DNA of 64,000 bases from AP-15 sp963799085 (GTDB lineage Bacteria; Pseudomonadota; Alphaproteobacteria; ATCC43930; CGMCC-115725): positions 1 to 64,000 of the forward strand of contig CAWCWA010000027.1 in NCBI GenBank assembly GCA_963799085.1, in the 5' to 3' direction. A model generated the notes under the pieces. That model was not told the DNA's origin, did not search any database, and saw only the letters and a list, made by a program, of their open reading frames with translations. This document shows positions 60,179 to 64,000 of the stretch, piece by piece. The position numbers and the translations under genes were made by a program. How positions within the stretch are numbered: the first letter of the stretch is position 1; every line of letters begins with the position of its first letter.

Positions 60179-61386
60179 ATGGACGAGGGGCGCGCGAACC
60201 GGCCGTTGGCGGATGTGACGGTGATCGATTTCGGCCAGATTTTTCAGGGCCCCTACGCGACCCTGCTGATGGCCAAGGCCGGCGCCTTCGTGATCAAGAT
60301 CGAGCCGCCGCGGGGCGAGCCCGGCCGCCGCCGCGCCGATCCCGGCAAGAGCGCCACCTTGCCGTTCGCGATGCTGAACCAGAACAAGCACGCGGTGACC
60401 TTGAACCTCAAGGAACCGCGCGGCCGCGAACTCCTGTTCCGCATGGCCCGGCGCGCCGACGTGCTCCTCGAAAACTTCGCGCCCGGCACGATGGACGGCC
60501 TCGGCGTCGGCTGGAGCCGGCTGCACGAGATCAACCCGCGCCTCGTCTACGCGACCGGCACCGGCTACGGCATCAGCGGTCCCGACCGCGACAATCTCGC
60601 GATGGATTTCACGATCCAGGCGGCCTCGGGGATCATGAGCGTGACCGGCTTTCCCGACGGCCCGCCGGTCAAGGCCGGCCCGACGCTCGTCGATTTCATG
60701 GGCGGCATCCACCTCTATGCCGGGGTGCTGACCGCACTCTACGACCGCGACCGCAGCGGTGTCGGCCGGCTCGTCGAGGTCGCGATGGAGGAGACCGTCT
60801 ATTCGGCCCTCGCCGGCAGCTTCGATTATTACTACCGCACCGGGAAGATGCCGCCGCGCACCGGCAACCGCCAGGCCGGGCTCAACAGCGCGCCCTACAA
60901 CGTCTATCCGACCAATGACGGCTATGTCGCGATCCATGTCGTGACCGAGGCGCATTTCCAGAACCTGCTGAAGGCGATGGGCCGCGAGGATCTGAAGGAC
61001 GATCCGCGCTTCGCCACCAACGCCGGTCGCGTCGCCCATATGGACGAGACCGACGCGCTCGTCGCCGAATGGACCAAGACGCTCGGCAAGATGGAGGTCT
61101 TCGCCCGCACCAAGGAATTCCGCATCCCGTGCGCGCCGGTGCGCACCGCCCCCGAAGTCATGAACGACCCGCATATGCACGCGCGCGGCATGCTCGCGCA
61201 TATCGATCATCCCGAACTCGGCGACATCGTCGTGCCGTCGCACGCCGTTGCGCCTGCACGGCACCGACCCGGTCGAACCCGGCCCGAGCCCGACGATCGG
61301 CCAGCACAACGACCGAGATCTACGGCAACTGGCTCGGCCTCTCGCCCGCCGAGCTTGCCGAATTGCGGTCCGGAGGGGTGATTTGA
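60179..61386 (+). CDS. Class III CoA-transferase (CaiB/BaiF family), two frameshifts near the end
   Basis: About 402 residues. It transfers CoA between carboxylic acids. Motifs: VTVIDFGQIFQGPYATLLMA, KIEPPRGEPGR, LNQNKHAVTLNLKEPRGREL, FAPGTMDGLGVGWSRL, the catalytic Asp in AMDFTIQAASGIMSVTGFPD, and RLVEVAMEETVYSALAGSFD. The frame breaks near 61245 and 61307; mended, the tail reads RLHGTDPVEPGPSPTIGQHN and TEIYGNWLGLSPAELAEL. The acid is unknown; formyl-CoA:oxalate is one option but other members act on carnitine or bile acids. Confidence 0.88.
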
Positions 61387-61401
61387 CGCGGACAGCGGCT
61401 G

Positions 61402-62094
61402 CTATACCGGCACGCCTGAGATCGGGCCGAATCCGAGATTGTTTTCGACCGACTTTGACGCCCGGCAGGGCCGTAGCCGCCCTTTCGGCCATGGCGGCCT
61501 CCTCGGCGTTTTCGACAATCCCCCAAAGCCGGACATTGCCGTCGCGCACGATGACGTTGACGAGGGCCGCGCTCAACTCGGGCTTGTCGAGCAGAACCTT
61601 CATCAAGTCGGTACGGATTTGCCGGTCTCCCTCCGCCCCGGGCTCATGGTGCTCGACAATCGTGTTGGCGAGGCCATGCAGCAGGTTGGCGCGGCTGACG
61701 ATGCCGGCGAGCTTGCCGTCGCTGAGCACCGGGACGCGCTTGATGTGATGTCGCTCCAACAACGCGGCGATTTCGTTGAGCGGCGTATCCTCGTCCACGG
61801 TGATCACGTCTCGCGTCATCACCTCGCCGGCGGTGCGGCCGTGCGCCTTTTCGTATGACACTGTCTGGCCGGCGAAAACCGCCTCCAGCCACCACGGACG
61901 GGGCGCCGGCGCGGCTTGCGCCTTCGGGACGCAGCAGGTCGCCCTCGCTGACGATACCGACGACCTTCAGCGCGCCGTCGACGACCGGCATCCCGCTGAT
62001 CCGATATTTCAGCAGGAGACCGCACGACTTCACGGATCGGCGAATCCGGCGAAACCGAAACGACGTTCACCGTCATGATATCCTTTGCCTGCAC
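61402..62094 (-). CDS. Two-CBS-domain protein with C-terminal BON domain, three frameshifts
   Basis: About 229 residues. GTG 62094 follows AGGAGG. It reads MQAKDIMTVNVVSVSPDSPI, KYRISGMPVVDGALKVVGIV (CBS 1), TAGEVMTRDVITVDEDTPLN, KRVPVLSDGKLAGIVSRANL (CBS 2) and a BON domain, VNVIVRDGNVRLWGIVENAE, ending with NNLGFGPISGVPV. CBS pairs sense adenine nucleotides; BON domains bind membranes or lipids. Breaks near 62020, 61868 and 61470 each fit one extra base, and the length is then a whole number of codons. Target unknown. Confidence 0.85.
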
Positions 62095-62226
62095 GTCGCC
62101 TGCCTCCTCTTCGCGATCCCGCGACAAAGCCGCTGAACCGCGAAGTAAAGGGATCGGCCTTTCCGACGCCTTGACGCAAATCAAGGCCGGGCGTCGCGCA
62201 TCCGCCAAAAAATTTTCGCGCTTTGG

Positions 62227-62985
62227 TCAGACATGCGCGCGGAAACGCAGGCGGACGTAGTCGGCGATCCAGGTGCCGGTCTCGTCCATCAGGATCGGCC
62301 GCAGCAGATCGATCGCCTCGGCGCGGGCGGCGCGGCGGTCGGGTTCGGCAAGCGGGGCGAAGAAATCGTCTGTGAAAGTGTCGAGCCAGGCTTCGAGCCC
62401 GGCCGGCAGCGGTGTGGGGCGCGGCACGATGCGCGATCTCGTCGACCGTGAACCCGGCCGCTTCGAGCTTCGCCGATAGGCCGCGGCCGACGGGAAATAC
62501 CATGGGCTCAGCCGCTGCGCGTCGAGCCCGCGCCGGCCGAGGACCGCGCGCATCGCCACCATGATCGCGGCAGTGTTGTTCTGCCCGCCCATCTCGGCGA
62601 CGAAGCGGCCACCCGGCTTCAGCGCCCGGCGCACGCCCGCCAGCACGATTTCGGGCGGTCGCATCCAATGGAGCGCGGCGTTCGAGAAGACCGCGTCGAA
62701 TTCGCCTGTCAAAGTCAAGGCTCTGGCCCGGCAATGACCCTGGCGTCGAGGCCGCGCGCCCGGGCGGCGGCGACCATGTCGGGTGCCGCATCGACCGCCA
62801 CCACCGACGCGCCCGCCGCGGCGATCTTCTCGGTCAAAACCCCGTCGCCGCAGCCAAGGTCGAGAATGCGCTCGCCCGGCCTCGGCGTCAGCAATTCCAG
62901 CACCGGCGCGCCCAACGCCGGCACGAAATGCGCCGCTCGCGGCATAGCGCTCGGCCGACCAATGCTGCTTGGCGATCTCAACCAT
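62227..62985 (-). CDS. SAM-dependent methyltransferase (class I, Tam-like), frameshifted
   Basis: About 252 residues. It starts MVEIAKQHWSAERYAA; SAM-binding motif I is GERILDLGCGDGVLTEKI, followed by GASVVAVDAAPDMVAAARAR, FDAVFSNAALHWMRPPEIVL, ALKPGGRFVAEMGGQNNTAA, and the C-terminal LLRPILMDETGTWIADYVRL. The layout resembles trans-aconitate 2-methyltransferase and the UbiE-like group. At least three frame changes (near 62945, 62720, 62440). Substrate unknown. It follows the TPP enzyme by four bases, so the two are probably co-transcribed. Confidence 0.8.
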   Translation of the reverse strand: MVEIAKQHWSAERYAASGAFRAGVGRAGAGIADAEAGRAHSRPWLRRRGFDREDRRGGRVGGGGRCGTRHGRRRPGARPRRQGHCRARALTLTGEFDAVFSNAALHWMRPPEIVLAGVRRALKPGGRFVAEMGGQNNTAAIMVAMRAVLGRRGLDAQRLSPWYFPSAAAYRRSSKRPGSRSTRSRIVPRPTPLPAGLEAWLDTFTDDFFAPLAEPDRRAARAEAIDLLRPILMDETGTWIADYVRLRFRAHV

Positions 62986-62989
62986 CGGC

Positions 62990-64000
62990 TCAAGCCTCGG
63001 CCTGCCGGGCCAATGCCTGGCGGCGGATTTCCGACAACGTCGTGCGCGTCGTGATCACGTCCGGGTCCATCCTGATTTCGATGATCGATGCGGTGTTGCG
63101 CGCGGCGCCGCCTCCTCGAAGGCCGGGGCGAATTCCTCGGTCCGCGTCACCGCCGCGGCAAAGGCGCCGTAGGCCCGCGGCCAGCCCGATAAAATCCGGG
63201 TTCTTGAGCGCGGTGCCGACGACGCGGCCGGGAAAGCGGCGCTCCTGGTGCATGCGGATCGTGCCGTACATCGCGTTGTTGAAGAGGAGGATGATCGGCC
63301 CGACGCCCTCGGCCAGCGAGGTCGCCAGTTCCTGTCCGGTCATCATGAAGCCGCCGTCGCCGCAAAAGCCGACGACGATCCGGTCGGGATGGACGAGCTT
63401 CGCCGCCGACCGCCGCCGGCACGCCGTAGCCCATCGCGCCGCTGGTCGGGCCGAGCTGGCGCCCCGGCCGCCGGTACTGCAGAAAGCGGTTCGGCCAGCC
63501 GCTGAAATTGCCGGCGTCGCTGGTGACGATCGCATCGTCGGGCAGGCGCTCGCGCAGCCAAGCCATGACCCGGCCGAGATCGAGTGCGGCCGTCGACGGC
63601 GTCGGCGACGAGCCCCGCCTCGTATTCCGCCCTTGCCGTTTCCCGCCAGCCGGCCCAGCGCGGCGTCGGGACCGGCGGCATCGCCGCGGCGGCGGCGGCG
63701 AATTCGCGGCATGCCCGATTGGATCGGCAGGGTCGGGCGAAAGACGCGGCCCAATTCCTCGGCCGCGGCATGGACGTGAATCAGCGCCTTGCCGGGGTCG
63801 GGAATCCCCATCAGCGAATAGGATTGCGAGGTGATCTCGCCGATCCGCGCGCCGACCGCCAGCACCAGATCGGCCTGCTTTGAAGCGCGCGCGTCAATGC
63901 CGGGCTCGCGCCGGTGCCGAGATCGCCGATAAAGCATGGCGAGCGGTTGTCGAGAATGTCCTGACGGCGGAACGAGCAGCAGACCGGCAGGTCGTTCGCC
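62990..64000 (-). CDS. Thiamine-diphosphate enzyme, acetolactate-synthase-like; 5' end outside the window; frameshifted
   Basis: The C-terminal part of a large TPP enzyme. Visible pieces: ASKQADLVLAVGARIGEITS, YSLMGIPDPGKALIHVHAAA, RPTLPIQSGMP (middle domain), VHPDRIVVGFCGDGGFMMTG with the GDG that binds TPP-Mg, QELATSLAEGVGPIILLFNN, MYGTIRMHQERRFPGRVVGT and ASIIEIRMDPDVITTRTTLS. It resembles IlvB-like paralogues, not the oxalyl-CoA decarboxylase type. Frame changes occur near 63110, 63170, 63410 and upstream. The N-terminal half lies beyond base 64000. Confidence 0.82.
   Translation of the reverse strand, partial: GERPAGLLLVPPSGHSRQPLAMLYRRSRHRREPGIDARASKQADLVLAVGARIGEITSQSYSLMGIPDPGKALIHVHAAAEELGRVFRPTLPIQSGMPRIRRRRRGDAAGPDAALGRLAGNGKGGIRGGARRRRRRRPHSISAGSWLGCASACPTMRSSPATPAISAAGRTAFCSTGGRGASSARPAARWATACRRRSAAKLVHPDRIVVGFCGDGGFMMTGQELATSLAEGVGPIILLFNNAMYGTIRMHQERRFPGRVVGTALKNPDFIGLAAGLRRLCRGGDADRGIRPGLRGGGAARNTASIIEIRMDPDVITTRTTLSEIRRQALARQAEA

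Noticed and set aside
60179..64000. Oxalate catabolism pair (formyl-CoA transferase plus oxalyl-CoA decarboxylase)
   Set aside because: The TPP enzyme's MYGTIRMHQER block is of the acetolactate-synthase-like type, and two unrelated genes lie between them.

Overview
The window reads as chromosomal DNA of a G+C-rich alphaproteobacterium. The evidence is an aa3-type oxidase operon in the order coxB-coxA-ctaB-coxF-ctaG-coxC, a PutA without an N-terminal DNA-binding domain, several orphan PF04392 substrate-binding proteins, and IS21-type DNA. PEP-CTERM proteins and TPR-sulfotransferases point to an environmental, exopolysaccharide-producing lineage such as Rhodospirillales or a related order; this placement is an inference. 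No rRNA, tRNA, CRISPR array, prophage or replication origin was recognised.

Layout. 1-9.6 kb (mostly minus strand): M20 amidohydrolase, a small basic secreted protein, an OmpA-type porin, then an operon putA - TPR (TTC38-like) protein - AGPS-like flavoprotein. 9.8-15.5 kb (plus): a glycan-export operon made of a TPR domain fused to a KpsM-type permease, a KpsT ATPase, a KpsE-like co-polymerase and a glycosyltransferase. 15.5-19 kb (minus): DUF155 protein and a Pat-type acyl-CoA-synthetase-like/GNAT acetyltransferase. 19.1-24.2 kb: an HPF-cold-shock fusion, a PEP-CTERM protein, and two tandem TPR-sulfotransferases. 24.4-29.1 kb: gltB without gltD. 29.3-32.3 kb: a decaying tandem array of PF04392 binding proteins. 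32.4-42.2 kb: intradiol dioxygenase, GNAT, second PEP-CTERM protein, formate-THF ligase with 5-formyl-THF cyclo-ligase, several small proteins, a DUF5131 protein, GlcG-like and luciferase-like proteins. 42.5-46.7 kb: a peptide-type ABC binding-protein gene split by a complete IS21 element with a 6-bp target duplication. 46.8-53 kb: threonine aldolase and the cox operon. 53.3-64 kb: tldD overlapping a GH50/agarase-like glycosidase gene, gshA-rsmE-amidohydrolase operon, a class III CoA-transferase, a CBS-BON protein, a methyltransferase and a truncated TPP enzyme.

Frameshifts are the dominant oddity. About twenty genes that should be intact (putA, gltB, tldD and others) carry breaks. Wherever the family alignment resolves the break it is almost always a net +1 base, usually one extra base in a GC-rich run. 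The cox operon, fhs, gshA, rsmE, the sulfotransferases and the IS element are clean. I therefore treat most broken housekeeping genes as CDSs with likely sequence errors. I reserve 'pseudogene' for cases with large deletions or an insertion.

How the genes may work together: the export operon, the sulfotransferases and the PEP-CTERM proteins may serve a surface or extracellular matrix. putA, gltB, fhs and the threonine aldolase belong to amino-acid and one-carbon metabolism. The cox operon supplies the terminal oxidase. The most biologically distinctive items are the TPR-KpsM fusion, the HPF-CSD fusion, the tldD/glycosidase overlap, the tandem binding-protein array with its recurring ATGA junction, and an mRNA hairpin that buries the istA ribosome-binding site.
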